NCBI GenBank assembly: GCA_965178525.1
Contig: CBCXVS010000003.1
Span: 1 to 64,000, forward strand
Length of the DNA: 64,000 bases
Direction of reading: 5' to 3'
From: CBCXVS01 sp965178525
GTDB taxonomy: Bacteria; Tectomicrobia; Entotheonellia; Entotheonellales; Entotheonellaceae
Every line of letters starts with the position of its first letter. The stretch's first letter is position 1. Under the pieces are notes generated by a model. It worked only from the letters and a program-made list of their open reading frames with translations. It made no database searches and was not told the origin of the DNA. A program made the translations under genes and the position numbers. This document shows positions 17,064 to 26,366 of this stretch, piece by piece.

Positions 17064-18254
17064 ATGGCTGAGCAGCTACGCCGACCGACGGATCAGGTCG
17101 AAGTCTACTGGTTCTCAGAACAACCCAACGGCTATGTGACCGATGAAGACCTGGACAGGTACGACTCGGGGCGACTGGGTTTCCCCAACACCCATTTCGA
17201 CCCCGACAAAGCTCACGTGCTCTACAACGAATACCACGAGCAATACGCCCTCGCCGATGAGGTGGGCTTCGATGGCATTATGACCAATGAGCACCACGCC
17301 GCCTATTGGTGCATGAAGCCCTGTGTGAACCTGGACGCGGCCGTCATCGCCAAGGTCACCAAGAATGCCAAGATCGCGATCTTGGGCAACGTCATCGCCA
17401 TCAACGACCCGGTCCGCATGGCCGAAGAGATCGCCATGCTGGACTGCTACTCGGGTGGCCGAATCATCTCCGGTTTTGTACGGGGGGGCGCGACGGAGAC
17501 CCTGCAAGCGGGCATCGCCCCGACGGAGAACCGCTCGCGGTTTGAGGAGGCGCACGACCTGATCCTGAAATGCTGGACCGAGGCAGGACCCTTTCGCTAT
17601 GAGGGGAATCACTATCACTACCGGGCCGTGAACCCCTGGGTGTTGCCGATGCAGAAGCCGCACCCCGACATCTGGTTTCCCGGTACCGGCAGCCCGGAGA
17701 GCGTGGTATGGGCGGCCCAACATGGCCACCCCTACATGAATCTGGGGGCGGTCTTAGACATTACCATGTGGTTGAAGCAGATTTATATTGACACGGCGCG
17801 TGAGGCGGGGTATAAGCCGGGGCCGGAGCACTTCGGGTACCTGCTGAAGGCCTTCGTCGCCGATACGGACGAGAAGGCGCAGGAGATTGGCCGCGAATTC
17901 TTGTGGACCGAGGCCAACCGCATGAAGGGCCCGCGCGAGCACAACGATCCGCCCGGCTACCAGTCGCGAGAGGCGCTGCGGGTGAAGCAGCAGCGTCCGA
18001 CCGGTCGGTTTGGGGATGTGACGCGTCGCATGAGCTACGAGGAGCAACAGGAACTCAATATTGTCATCGTGGGGAGCCCGGAGACGGTGACGCAGAAGTT
18101 GTCCAAAGTGATCACGGAACTCAACCCGGGCTACCTGCACATCTACGGGAATGAAGGGGGCATGCCGCATAAGGACGTGATGCGCTCGATCGAACTCATG
18201 GGCAAAGAGGTCATCCCCGCTCTGCACGAGATCGAGTTGCAGCCCTACGAGTAG
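17064..18254 (+). CDS. LLM-class flavin-dependent oxidoreductase
   Basis: A 396-residue luciferase-like TIM-barrel oxidoreductase using F420 or FMN. Start ATG 17064 follows AAGAAGGAGG; the longer frame upstream belongs to the IS remnant. Family marks are EQYALADEVGFDGIMTNEHH, ILGNVIAINDPVRMAEEIAM, YSGGRIISGFVRGG, KPHPDIWFPGTGSPESV and IVGSPETVTQKL. It is followed after 91 bases by an amidohydrolase gene. This pairing suggests a joint catabolic route; monooxygenation followed by hydrolysis is one possibility. A 3'-terminal fragment of a close paralog lies at 57379-57512. Confidence 0.88.
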   Translation: MAEQLRRPTDQVEVYWFSEQPNGYVTDEDLDRYDSGRLGFPNTHFDPDKAHVLYNEYHEQYALADEVGFDGIMTNEHHAAYWCMKPCVNLDAAVIAKVTKNAKIAILGNVIAINDPVRMAEEIAMLDCYSGGRIISGFVRGGATETLQAGIAPTENRSRFEEAHDLILKCWTEAGPFRYEGNHYHYRAVNPWVLPMQKPHPDIWFPGTGSPESVVWAAQHGHPYMNLGAVLDITMWLKQIYIDTAREAGYKPGPEHFGYLLKAFVADTDEKAQEIGREFLWTEANRMKGPREHNDPPGYQSREALRVKQQRPTGRFGDVTRRMSYEEQQELNIVIVGSPETVTQKLSKVITELNPGYLHIYGNEGGMPHKDVMRSIELMGKEVIPALHEIELQPYE

Positions 18255-18345
18255 GCGCAGTACATGAGCAGGGGCGCCTGGGGAGTTCCTAAGGCACTCC
18301 CCGAACGCCCCAAGGGCAATACGTTTTTTCACAGGAGAGACGCCA

Positions 18346-19467
18346 ATGGCTCAGTACAGGGTCATATCATCGGACAATCATGTGTTTGAACCGCCGGACC
18401 TCTGGACCAGTCGGGTCGAGCCCCAGTTCAGGGACAAGGCCCCACAGCTTAGGCGCGAGGACGATGGAGACTGGTGGTACTGCGACAACCACCGGGTGAT
18501 CGGGCTGAGCCCCGGGATCCAGACCGGCCAGCGGTTTGAGGGGAATGAAAATTTGACGCGTACGGGTCTCTTTGAAGATGTCCGGCGCGGCGGTTACATT
18601 CCCGAGGAGCACATCAAAGACATGGACGAAGACGGGGTCGATGTGAGTATCGTCTATCCGACCGTGGGTCTGTTGCTGTACAGCGTGCCGGATAGCGCCT
18701 TCCTGACGGACATCTGCCGGACGTACAACGACTGGCTGGCCGAATTCTGCCAGGCAATCCCGAATCGACTCAAGGGCATCGCCATGATTAACGTCGACGA
18801 CGTGCAGCCCGGTGTCCAGGAGTTGGAGCGCTGTGCCAAAATGGGGCTTGCCGGCGGCATGATCACCGTGTATCCCCCGGAAGGGAGGGGGTACGATGGG
18901 TCGGAGTACGAGCCCCTGTGGGCGGCGGCTCAGGATCTGCAAATGCCCCTGGGTCTTCACATCGCGACCAATCGTCCGGGTCCAGGCCAGGATTTTGCCG
19001 GGGAGGATCGGGACCGCGTGAGGTCCTCCTTCTTATGCAACGCCGACCACTGGGTGCGGATGTCCATTGCCGACATGATCTTCACCGGCGTCTTCGAGCG
19101 CTATCCGGACCTCCAGATCGGCGCTGTGGAGCACGAACTCTCCTGGGTGCCGCATTTCCTGGATCGGCTGGACTACACGTACACCCAACGCGTGCAGCAA
19201 GACCGCTACCGATTTAAGGAGAACATGCTGCCCAGCGACTATTTCCATCGCAACGTCTTCCTGGGCTTCCAGGAAGATGCATTGGGCATCCAGCAGCGGG
19301 GCATTATCGGGGTGGACCAGCTCCTGTGGGGCTCCGATTATCCCCACGTCGAGTCGACCTATCCCAGGAGCCGGCAGATCATTGAGGACATTCTGGCGGG
19401 TTGTACGGAAGAGGAGAAGGCCAAGATCGCTGGCGGCAATGCCGCCCGGATCTACCATCTCGACTAG
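18346..19467 (+). CDS. Amidohydrolase-2 family TIM-barrel hydrolase/decarboxylase
   Basis: A 373-residue protein of the ACMSD-like metal-dependent amidohydrolase group. The N-terminal ISSDNHVFEPPDLW supplies the first metal pair (DxH). MPLGLHIATNRPG and the C-terminal LLWGSDYPHVESTYPRSR carry the later His and Asp ligands. Start ATG 18346 follows CAGGAGAG. It is very similar along its whole length to the minus-strand gene at 40310-41434, so the two are paralogs from duplication. Members cleave C-C or amide bonds of aromatic or cyclic acids; the substrate here is unknown. It is probably co-transcribed with the LLM gene before it. Confidence 0.87.
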   Translation: MAQYRVISSDNHVFEPPDLWTSRVEPQFRDKAPQLRREDDGDWWYCDNHRVIGLSPGIQTGQRFEGNENLTRTGLFEDVRRGGYIPEEHIKDMDEDGVDVSIVYPTVGLLLYSVPDSAFLTDICRTYNDWLAEFCQAIPNRLKGIAMINVDDVQPGVQELERCAKMGLAGGMITVYPPEGRGYDGSEYEPLWAAAQDLQMPLGLHIATNRPGPGQDFAGEDRDRVRSSFLCNADHWVRMSIADMIFTGVFERYPDLQIGAVEHELSWVPHFLDRLDYTYTQRVQQDRYRFKENMLPSDYFHRNVFLGFQEDALGIQQRGIIGVDQLLWGSDYPHVESTYPRSRQIIEDILAGCTEEEKAKIAGGNAARIYHLD

Positions 19468-19651
19468 GCGCAAGCGACCTGTCGCCGCTCGACACGAACG
19501 GTGGCGGGTGTGACGCCCCACCGGATCACGACGGATGGCCACGGCGCCTGGTCGTGCGCCATCCGCAATATTTTCGGGGTAGGGTGTCGTTGGGTCTCAA
19601 CGCCAAGATGGTACCGTGTCGCATACCAGAGGTCCGAGAGAGGAGGAAGCC

Positions 19652-20302
19652 GTGAGTTTTTCACACGATCTGCGCCAACAAGCCGACCCGATTTTTGACG
19701 CGATTTTGCACCATCCCTTTGTGCGGGGGATTGCCACGGGCACCCTCACCCGGGAGCAACTGGCCCAGTATCTACAGCAGGATTTCAGTATCTGACGGTG
19801 TTCTGCAAATCTACGGCCTAGCCATTGCGAAAGACGACCCGGGGATATGGCCCTGTTTCACCAGCGTATGGCCTACGTGCTGCACAGCGAAACCCATCCG
19901 CACCACAACTTTGCCGAGGCGGGCTACAAGCTGGAGGCGTTGACGCACGGGACGCTGCTGCCGACGTCGCGCAATTACACGCGGCATATGCTGCACGTCG
20001 CGTACAGCGGCAGTTTGGGGGAAATCCTCGCCGTCCTGCTGCCGTGCCCGTGGACCTATTGGGAAATCGGGGTGCAGCTCAAAGAGGAGGTGACGCCGGA
20101 CCCGCCGCACCCGTTTCAACCCTGGATTGACTTTTATGCCCGTTCCGAGACCACGCAGCAATTGGTGCAGCGGCTGGATCAGTGGGCCGATGGGGCCAGT
20201 GCGGACGAGCGTGCCCGGATGGCCGATCATTTTCTCACCAGTTGCCGGATGGAGTACCTGTTCTGGGAGATGGCCTACAACCTGGAGACCTGGCCGGTCT
20301 AA
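19652..20302 (+). pseudogene. TenA/thiaminase-II family gene with three single-base deletions
   Basis: GTG 19652 behind GAGAGGAGGAAG starts MSFSHDLRQQADPIFDAILH, the TenA N-terminus, running to LAQYLQQDF. The frame is then lost near 19788 (TTCAG where TTCCAG is expected), again near 19809 (GCAAATC lacking one A) and near 19840 (one G missing in a G run), before MALFHQRMAYVLH restores the family sequence to the end, including YSGSLGEILAVLLPCPWTYWEIG and LFWEMAY. TenA proteins hydrolyse aminopyrimidines in thiamin salvage. Three deletions in 55 bases, each in or next to a short run, point to local decay or poor sequence quality. Confidence 0.8.
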
Positions 20303-20535
20303 TGCTGCATGCGACATGCAGAGGGTGCCGGTACCCTACACATGGCTCTCGACATCCACCTTCATGCGGAGGTCATCACGAGTTGGACAGACGCTATGAT
20401 CTCTCTTCCTTTGAGTTACCCTTGGGCAATGCCCCCCGATCATGACCTCGCGGGCTTTGTCGTAGCGAATACCCACGTCACGAGGGCACGGAGCGCCACC
20501 CGTACCCGCTGAGGTCAGACCATGACGCGGCTCTC

Positions 20536-21662
20536 CTAGCTCTCGATGCCATAATAGGCGGCGCAATTATCCCACAGGATGTTCCGCTTGTCCTCATCGC
20601 TAATGTCGATTTGCAAGAAGCGATCAATCGATTCCGGAAACTTCGAGTCCCCGTGCGGGAAGTCCGTCGAGAACACCAGACCGCCATTGCCCAGGTAGTC
20701 GATGGTGTACTTCATCGGCTCCTCATCCGCTTCCGCCGAGGCAAAGCACTGGCGCTTCCAGTACGCACTCGGGGCCATGGTGAGCTCCGGCGCATGCACA
20801 TCCTCGATGCGTTCCCAGTGTTCATCCAAGCGCCACAAGAAAAACGATAACCAGGAGCAGTTCCCCTCCAGAAAGGCCACTTTCAGGTTGGGATGGCGCT
20901 CCAGAATGCCACCACCACAGAAACTGGCCGCCGACAGCATCTGCTCCACCGGATGCGAGAACGTGTGGCTCAGCATGGTATTGGCGCCAAACTGCTCGCC
21001 CACGTGGGGCAGTGCCGAGGTATCGCCCTCGTGGAAGCCGAGGGGGACCTCGATCTCCTCCAGGGCCGACCACAGGGGTTCGTAGTAGGGATCATGCCAA
21101 TTGCGCCCGTTGACCAGGTTGGGCCGCAGGAAGACGCCCCGAAAGCCCAGTTCGCGGGCACACCGCTTCGACTCCGCCACCGCGTCGCTGACATCGAAGG
21201 GCGAGATCATACCCGCCCCAAGCAGGCGCGAGCGGTCGGGGGCGCAGAAGTCGTGGAGCCAGTCGTTATAGGCCCGGGCGATCGCGGCGGCGAGCTTCGG
21301 GTCCAAGTCGGGCACGGTGAGGGCAAAGAGGCCCCGGGAGGGATAGATGACCGCGACGTCGATGCCTTCGGCATCCGCCCTAGTTGGGCCTCGCCGGTCC
21401 AACTCATCTCTTCGTAGGGTTTAAACCGTTCCTGATTGCGCTCGAAGTTTTGGCCCCGGCGCATTTGCCCCTGGCCCGGTGTGTTTTTAGGACTGCGTCC
21501 CCAGGGCGACCCATCCGGGCCGACCATGCTGAGGTCGGCCACCCGGTCCGTATTGCCCCGTGGGGCTCGGTCCTTAAAGGCAGGGTCGATATAGCGCTGC
21601 CACAAGTCGGGGGGTTCGATGATGTGCATGTCGCTATCCATGACTTTGAACCCGTTTTTCAT
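20536..21662 (-). pseudogene. Amidohydrolase-2 family gene, one frameshift
   Basis: The N-terminal frame (ATG 21662) reads NGFKVMDSDMHIIEPPDLWQ, with the family DxH metal site, down to SWTGEAQLGR near 21385. There the sequence CTAGGGCGG shifts frame, and the rest continues from 21402 as ADAEGIDVAVIYPSRGLFAL, then VPLGFHEGDT and FSTDFPHGDSKFPES, with remaining His and Asp ligands. Joined, this is a complete family member of about 375 residues. GGAGG lies upstream of ATG 21662. It is more divergent from the two other amidohydrolases in the window than they are from each other. Confidence 0.82.
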
Positions 21663-21934
21663 GGTTTACCTCCTTCAATACACGGCCCTTTAGCGCCAAA
21701 CGATGGGATCGATGCCGAGTAGTATATCATCAAACGGTACAGCGCATCCCGCCCAAAGTTATAGCGTGCAGGAGGGGCAGGACGAATGTGCATCCTCCAG
21801 CTTGACTGAGCCTATCGGATCCCATACAGTGGGCTAATTCGGTGCGCTATCTTGAAGAGGCGCCGTGCGCACTAGAATGTCTGTGGAGAGGTGATCGTCA
21901 CCTGTTCCCAGCACCAACTGTCGAGAGGACCTTT
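21663..21934. other. Divergent intergenic region
   Basis: Lies between the minus-strand amidohydrolase gene and the plus-strand Fe-S membrane protein gene, so promoters for both must be here. No strong -35/-10 pair or palindrome was recognised. Confidence 0.35.
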
Positions 21935-23827
21935 ATGGAATTCATACCGTTCTCGACGACGGAGTGTATTCTGGTTGCCCTTTTCTTGCTGCTGACCCTC
22001 GCCATTTTTTCCCGGGACTTCTCTCGCCGTCTCTACATCGTGCGAAAGGGCAAGTCCGACCGCTCGCGGCTCACCCATCTACCGCGCCGGGTGTGGGTGA
22101 CCACGAAGGAAGTGTTGTTCCAATCGCGCGTCCTGTCTGGCCGGCCGGTGGCGGGCGCCATGCACGCGGCCGTGTTTGGGGGATTTGTCTTTTTTGCCCT
22201 CGAAACGATAGATCATTTTGGCAAGGTCTACGACCTACACGTTCTGCATGCGCTGTTTGGCTCGGGTGTATCGGTGTATAAAGTCATCATTACCGTTTGG
22301 GCCGTGCTCGTTAGCATGGGCATTGTCGGGTTGGCATTGCGGCGCTTTGTCTTCACGACCTTCTCCCCGAATCCCAAAGCCTACGAATCCGGCCTGGTGG
22401 CGCTGATGATTTTGTTGCTCATGCTCACCTATCTCTACACGCAGACCACCGGCTATGATCCGGCGACGACGTCTGCCAAGGCCAACTGGTGGCTGCATGC
22501 CAGCCTCATCATGCTGTTTCCGCACCTGATGATGCGCTCGAAGCACTTCCACATCATCATGGCGCCGATCAACATTTTCTTCCGCACCGAGCGCTTGAGT
22601 GATCTATTGCCGTTGAATCTGGACATGGAAGCGCTCGAAAGCAGTGGGGAGGACTTCACGCTCGGCCTGGAGACCCTGGCCGATTTGAGTTGGAAACAGC
22701 GCATGGATTTCCTCAGCTGTGTGGAATGCCGCCGCTGTACGGACCACTGTCCGGCAAACCTTTCCGGCCAGGAGCTCGATCCGCGTGCGTTCATTTTGCA
22801 AGGGCGCCAGGCGATTTACACCCTCGACGATGCCCAACCCGTGATCGGCAACGTCATCACCGAGGCCGCTCTGGGGCAATGCACGAGCTGCGGGGCGTGT
22901 GAAGAGAGCTGCCCCGTCGGCATCGAGCACTTGCAGGTGCTCACCGGCGCCAAGCGCGCCCAGGCATTGGCCATCGGCACCGGAATGGTGGCGACAGATT
23001 ATCTGCACAAGGTAGAGCGCACCGGCAACGCGTTTGGCCAGGCCGCGGGGTTGCGCCAGCAACTGATCGAAGCGTTGGATATGCCCATCTATCAACCGGG
23101 GCAGACTGACTACCTGCTGTGGCTGGGCTGCGTGTGGGCGTACAACCCGGATGTCCGCCGCTCCCTCGAAGCGATGGTGAACATTCTCAAGGCTTCCGGT
23201 GTGCGTTTCGGGGTGCTGGAAAATGAGACCTGTACCGGCCATCACGCACGCCGCCAGGGAGAGGAGATGCAATTTCAGACGCTGGCCGAGCAGAATATTG
23301 GCGAGATGCAAAATGCACAGGTCGACAAAGTCATCGCCCCCTGTCCGCACTGCCTGCATACGATCAGCCGTGAATATCCTACCCTGAAAGACGATTTTCA
23401 GCCCCAGATCATACACCACTCGCAGTTGATTGCGGAGCTGCTGGCGACGGGCAAACTCAAACTGGACCGCGATAAGCTCAATGGCAAAACGGCGACGTAC
23501 CACGATCCGTGCTATCTCGGGCGCTACGAGCAGGTGTACGACGAACCGCGCGATCTGATGGCCGAGGCGGGTCTCAATCTCGTGGAGATGCAGCGCCACG
23601 GTCCCACGTCGATGTGCTGCGGCGGCGGCAGTGCCGGATTCGCTCGTGATCAAGAGGGAGAACGCCGGGTGGACCAGGTGCGAACCGAGCACGTGCGTGA
23701 AACCGGCGCCGAGATGCTCGTGGTCGCCTGTCCCGGATGCAAGATGATGTTGAATACGGCGGTCGAGGAGACGGTAGACTTGGCCGAATTGGTCGCTGAC
23801 GCCATGGCCTCTGAACCGGGGGCCTAA
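21935..23827 (+). CDS. Membrane-anchored HdrD/GlpC-like iron-sulfur oxidoreductase
   Basis: A 630-residue protein with start ATG 21935 (GAGAGGACCTTT upstream). The N-terminal third has about five membrane helices of NarI/DsrM type, for example ILVALFLLLTLAIF and VALMILLLMLTYLY, probably binding b heme. Then come two [4Fe-4S] motifs, CVECRRCTDHCP and CTSCGACEESCP, and two CCG-type cysteine-rich domains seen in heterodisulfide reductases (CPHCLH; DPCYLGR; MCCGGGSAGFA; CPGCKMML). Such proteins pass electrons from a soluble flavoprotein, often ETF or a dehydrogenase, to the quinone pool. No etf genes are adjacent; the LLM and amidohydrolase genes upstream may supply the reduced partner. It is a natural fusion of cytochrome b and HdrD parts. 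Confidence 0.87.
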   Translation: MEFIPFSTTECILVALFLLLTLAIFSRDFSRRLYIVRKGKSDRSRLTHLPRRVWVTTKEVLFQSRVLSGRPVAGAMHAAVFGGFVFFALETIDHFGKVYDLHVLHALFGSGVSVYKVIITVWAVLVSMGIVGLALRRFVFTTFSPNPKAYESGLVALMILLLMLTYLYTQTTGYDPATTSAKANWWLHASLIMLFPHLMMRSKHFHIIMAPINIFFRTERLSDLLPLNLDMEALESSGEDFTLGLETLADLSWKQRMDFLSCVECRRCTDHCPANLSGQELDPRAFILQGRQAIYTLDDAQPVIGNVITEAALGQCTSCGACEESCPVGIEHLQVLTGAKRAQALAIGTGMVATDYLHKVERTGNAFGQAAGLRQQLIEALDMPIYQPGQTDYLLWLGCVWAYNPDVRRSLEAMVNILKASGVRFGVLENETCTGHHARRQGEEMQFQTLAEQNIGEMQNAQVDKVIAPCPHCLHTISREYPTLKDDFQPQIIHHSQLIAELLATGKLKLDRDKLNGKTATYHDPCYLGRYEQVYDEPRDLMAEAGLNLVEMQRHGPTSMCCGGGSAGFARDQEGERRVDQVRTEHVRETGAEMLVVACPGCKMMLNTAVEETVDLAELVADAMASEPGA

Positions 23828-23956
23828 TACAGCGTCAAGTTTGATTCCCAGCGAGCCATGGCCAAGGATTTCGCCGATGTTCCCCAGACGGATAAGCCGC
23901 GTAGGATCTGCGACCATGCGGCGGCGTTCTATGGCTTAGCGTAAGGAGAAACCACC

Positions 23957-24553
23957 ATGGCCACCCTTCCACTGACACTTAACACCGGACAGACCGCGCT
24001 TCTCATGGCCGATTTTCATCGCGAGGGAATGGGGGAGAATCCCATCGCGCAAGCGCGAGGCACGGTGCAAACCTCTCGTGCGGTGCTGGCGGCCGCCCGT
24101 CAGGCCGGGATGTTGGTCGTCTATATCGTGGTCAATTTCCGGCCAGACTACCCGGAAATTTCCGACCGCAATCTGATCTTCAGCGAGCGCAAAACGTCCG
24201 GCCGTGTCCCCCCGGCGGACCCCGTCAGCCTCATCATTCCTGAGGTGCAACCGCTGCCCCAGGAGCCCGTGGTCGTCAAGCACCGCGTCAATGCGTTCTT
24301 CGGAACGGATCTCGAACTCATTCTGCGTGCACACACCATCGACACCTTGGTCTTGTCGGGGCATGCGACCAGCGGTGTCATTCTATCAACCGTGCGCTAT
24401 GCCGCTGACGCCGATTATCGCCTGGTGGTAGTGGAGGACGGCTGTGCCGACCGCGATGCCGAGGTGCACGCCTTGCTGATGCAACGCATTTTCCCACGCC
24501 AGGCCACGGTGGTCAGTGCGGAGGCCGTCATCCAGGCGTTGTCAAGCCCTTAG
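23957..24553 (+). CDS. Isochorismatase-like hydrolase lacking the nucleophile cysteine
   Basis: A 198-residue isochorismatase-fold protein. The catalytic Asp is in LLMADFHREG and the Lys in VVVKHRVNAFFGTDLE. At the position where nicotinamidase or N-carbamoylsarcosine amidase types carry Cys, this protein reads GHATSGVILSTVRYA, so no thiol nucleophile. It may act like true isochorismatase, which also lacks the Cys, or be a non-catalytic or different hydrolase. ATG 23957 follows AAGGAGAAACC. The gene converges with the LLM gene at 24542 and overlaps it by 12 bases. Confidence 0.82.
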   Translation: MATLPLTLNTGQTALLMADFHREGMGENPIAQARGTVQTSRAVLAAARQAGMLVVYIVVNFRPDYPEISDRNLIFSERKTSGRVPPADPVSLIIPEVQPLPQEPVVVKHRVNAFFGTDLELILRAHTIDTLVLSGHATSGVILSTVRYAADADYRLVVVEDGCADRDAEVHALLMQRIFPRQATVVSAEAVIQALSSP

Positions 24554-25621
24554 CCTTGGCGCCACCTCTTCCCTTAACAACCGGAGGCATTTCTGTTCCA
24601 AGGCGTGATCATCGGGGTCGTGCGTGGTCGTCAATACCTGGCCAAACCCCCCGACCTCGTCGTAGAGCTGGTTGAGCCGGTCGGCGCACTCAGCCGGGTC
24701 GCCCACAATCCAGAAGTGTTCGAGCATGTAGTCCACGGTGACGGCTTCATCCGGCATTGAGGGGTCTACCTTGTGGTACCTGAGGATGCCACCGGCTTGC
24801 CGGTTTTTGAACTGGTGCTGTTCCCAGGGCTTGCCCAAGACCTCGCGCGCCTCCTCTCGGGCTCGCTGCGGGGTTTCGGCGACATAGATGTCCCGAGCGA
24901 TCCGCCACTCGCGCCGGTCTGCTTGCCGGCCGGCACGGGCTGCCGCGTCTTCGAGCTTGGCCCACTGGGCGTTCAGCATCGGGGCCTGCAAGATGGAACT
25001 GCTCAGCGGTAACCACCCCCGTTCGCCCGCCAGCCGGATGGTGTCGGACTCCGGGCTGGTACTGGCGACGCCAATGGGGGGATGCGGTTTTTGGTAGGGT
25101 TGAATCCAGAGCCGACGTCCCAGGTGGCGGTGCATCTCGGGGGCATGCACCTGGTAGTACTTGCCGTCATAGTCAAATTTGCCGTCCTCGGCTGCCCACA
25201 TCCCCAACACCACCTCCAGGCATTCGCGGCCCTGTTCACGCACGCCGTTCATATCCGTGTAGTCCAGCCCATAGAGCACCAGATCGCTGGGGATCGAACG
25301 CACGCCGATGCCCCAGTAGAATCGGCCCTGAGCCATATGGTCCAACATCGCAATACGATGCGCTACATTCACCGGGTCGTGCAGGGGCAGTAGGGTCACC
25401 CCCGTACCCAAGATGAGGTTTTGTGTCATCTTAAGGGCTTGCGCAATCAAAAGTTCGGGTACGGGCGCGTTTTCCCAGGTCTCGGTGATATGCTCGCCAA
25501 TCCAAGCTTCATGGTACCCGAGCTGGTCCGCCAGACGCAGGAGGTCAAAGTCCCGTTCCCAGGAGTCGTACAGGGTCCGGGTCGGCGGGTGTTGCGGCAT
25601 CATAAACAATCCAAGTTCCAT
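24542..25621 (-). CDS. LLM-class flavin-dependent oxidoreductase (luciferase-like)
   Basis: A 359-residue bacterial-luciferase-fold protein. MELGLFMMPQHPPTR, LADQLGYHEAWIGEHITETW, ILGTGVTLLPLHDPVNVAHRIAMLDHMAQGRFYWGIG and PIGVASTSPESDTIRLAGERGWLPL are the usual flavin-barrel segments, and FWIVGDPAECADRLNQLYDEVGG is the C-terminal mark. GGAGG precedes ATG 25621. It is only distantly related to the LLM protein at 17064. It is divergent from the FAH gene across a 307-base gap that holds a perfect inverted repeat, so both may share regulation. Confidence 0.87.
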   Translation of the reverse strand: MELGLFMMPQHPPTRTLYDSWERDFDLLRLADQLGYHEAWIGEHITETWENAPVPELLIAQALKMTQNLILGTGVTLLPLHDPVNVAHRIAMLDHMAQGRFYWGIGVRSIPSDLVLYGLDYTDMNGVREQGRECLEVVLGMWAAEDGKFDYDGKYYQVHAPEMHRHLGRRLWIQPYQKPHPPIGVASTSPESDTIRLAGERGWLPLSSSILQAPMLNAQWAKLEDAAARAGRQADRREWRIARDIYVAETPQRAREEAREVLGKPWEQHQFKNRQAGGILRYHKVDPSMPDEAVTVDYMLEHFWIVGDPAECADRLNQLYDEVGGFGQVLTTTHDPDDHALEQKCLRLLREEVAPRLRA

Positions 25622-25688
25622 GGCACATTCCTCCTCAGAGCTGTCCCGTTCGCAAGTGCCCGAACAGAATGAAATTCATATTTTTCCT

Positions 25689-25719
25689 CTGGACAAACGA
25701 TGTCGCTAAGTTTGTCCAG
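25689..25719. promoter_or_regulatory. Perfect inverted repeat in divergent promoter region
   Basis: CTGGACAAAC and GTTTGTCCAG, 10 bp each, are separated by 11 bases, so half-sites are 21 bases apart centre to centre, two helical turns. It lies between the divergent LLM (start 25621) and FAH (start 25929) genes and is a candidate operator for a dimeric regulator. A TTGACA hexamer occurs further on, near 25788. Confidence 0.45.
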
Positions 25720-26366
25720 GAACTTATTGTGACCATCCTATTGCTCGACACAGACATCGTCAAGACAGGGAGACGCATTTTTAAGGTTGACATGCATGCG
25801 GCGAGGAATATCACACTGCTCATGCAGACTTGTCCGGCAGCAGAACTGGATTAATCTGAACGTCACGCCGGGATGAGATTGACGGGCTGAATGGTCGAGC
25901 CGCTCACGGACTCAGGAGGGCAAAGGCGATGCAATGGTGTCGCTTCCAGGTTGGACAACACATCAGCTACGGCATCATCGAAGACGAGAGGGTCACCGAG
26001 GTTGAGGGGAGTCCTTTTGCAACCTATACGGTGACCCAGACCCGCTATCCCCTGGAGCAGGTGAAGCTCCTGCCACCTGTGATCCCCCCAATGCTCTACG
26101 CCGCGGGACCCAACTACCGCGGCCATGTGGAGGGCATGGCGCGGCGGCGAGGGGCACAACCGCAATACCCAGCTCGGCCCGAGCCGAATTTTCGCTCGGT
26201 CCATGCCCTCATCGGCACGGAAGAACCCATCATCGTGCCGAAAGATTGTTCCGGCGCGGTGCAACCCGAGGGGCAGCTGGCGGTGGTGATAGGCAAGACA
26301 GCGCGGCATGTATCCAAAGCGGATGCACTAGACCACGTCTTTGGCTATAGCATTGGGAATGATATT

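Noticed and set aside
22604..23917. 437-codon minus-strand frame opposite the HdrD-like gene
   Set aside because: His/Arg/Leu-rich shadow translation; the plus strand carries ordered Fe-S motifs and membrane helices.
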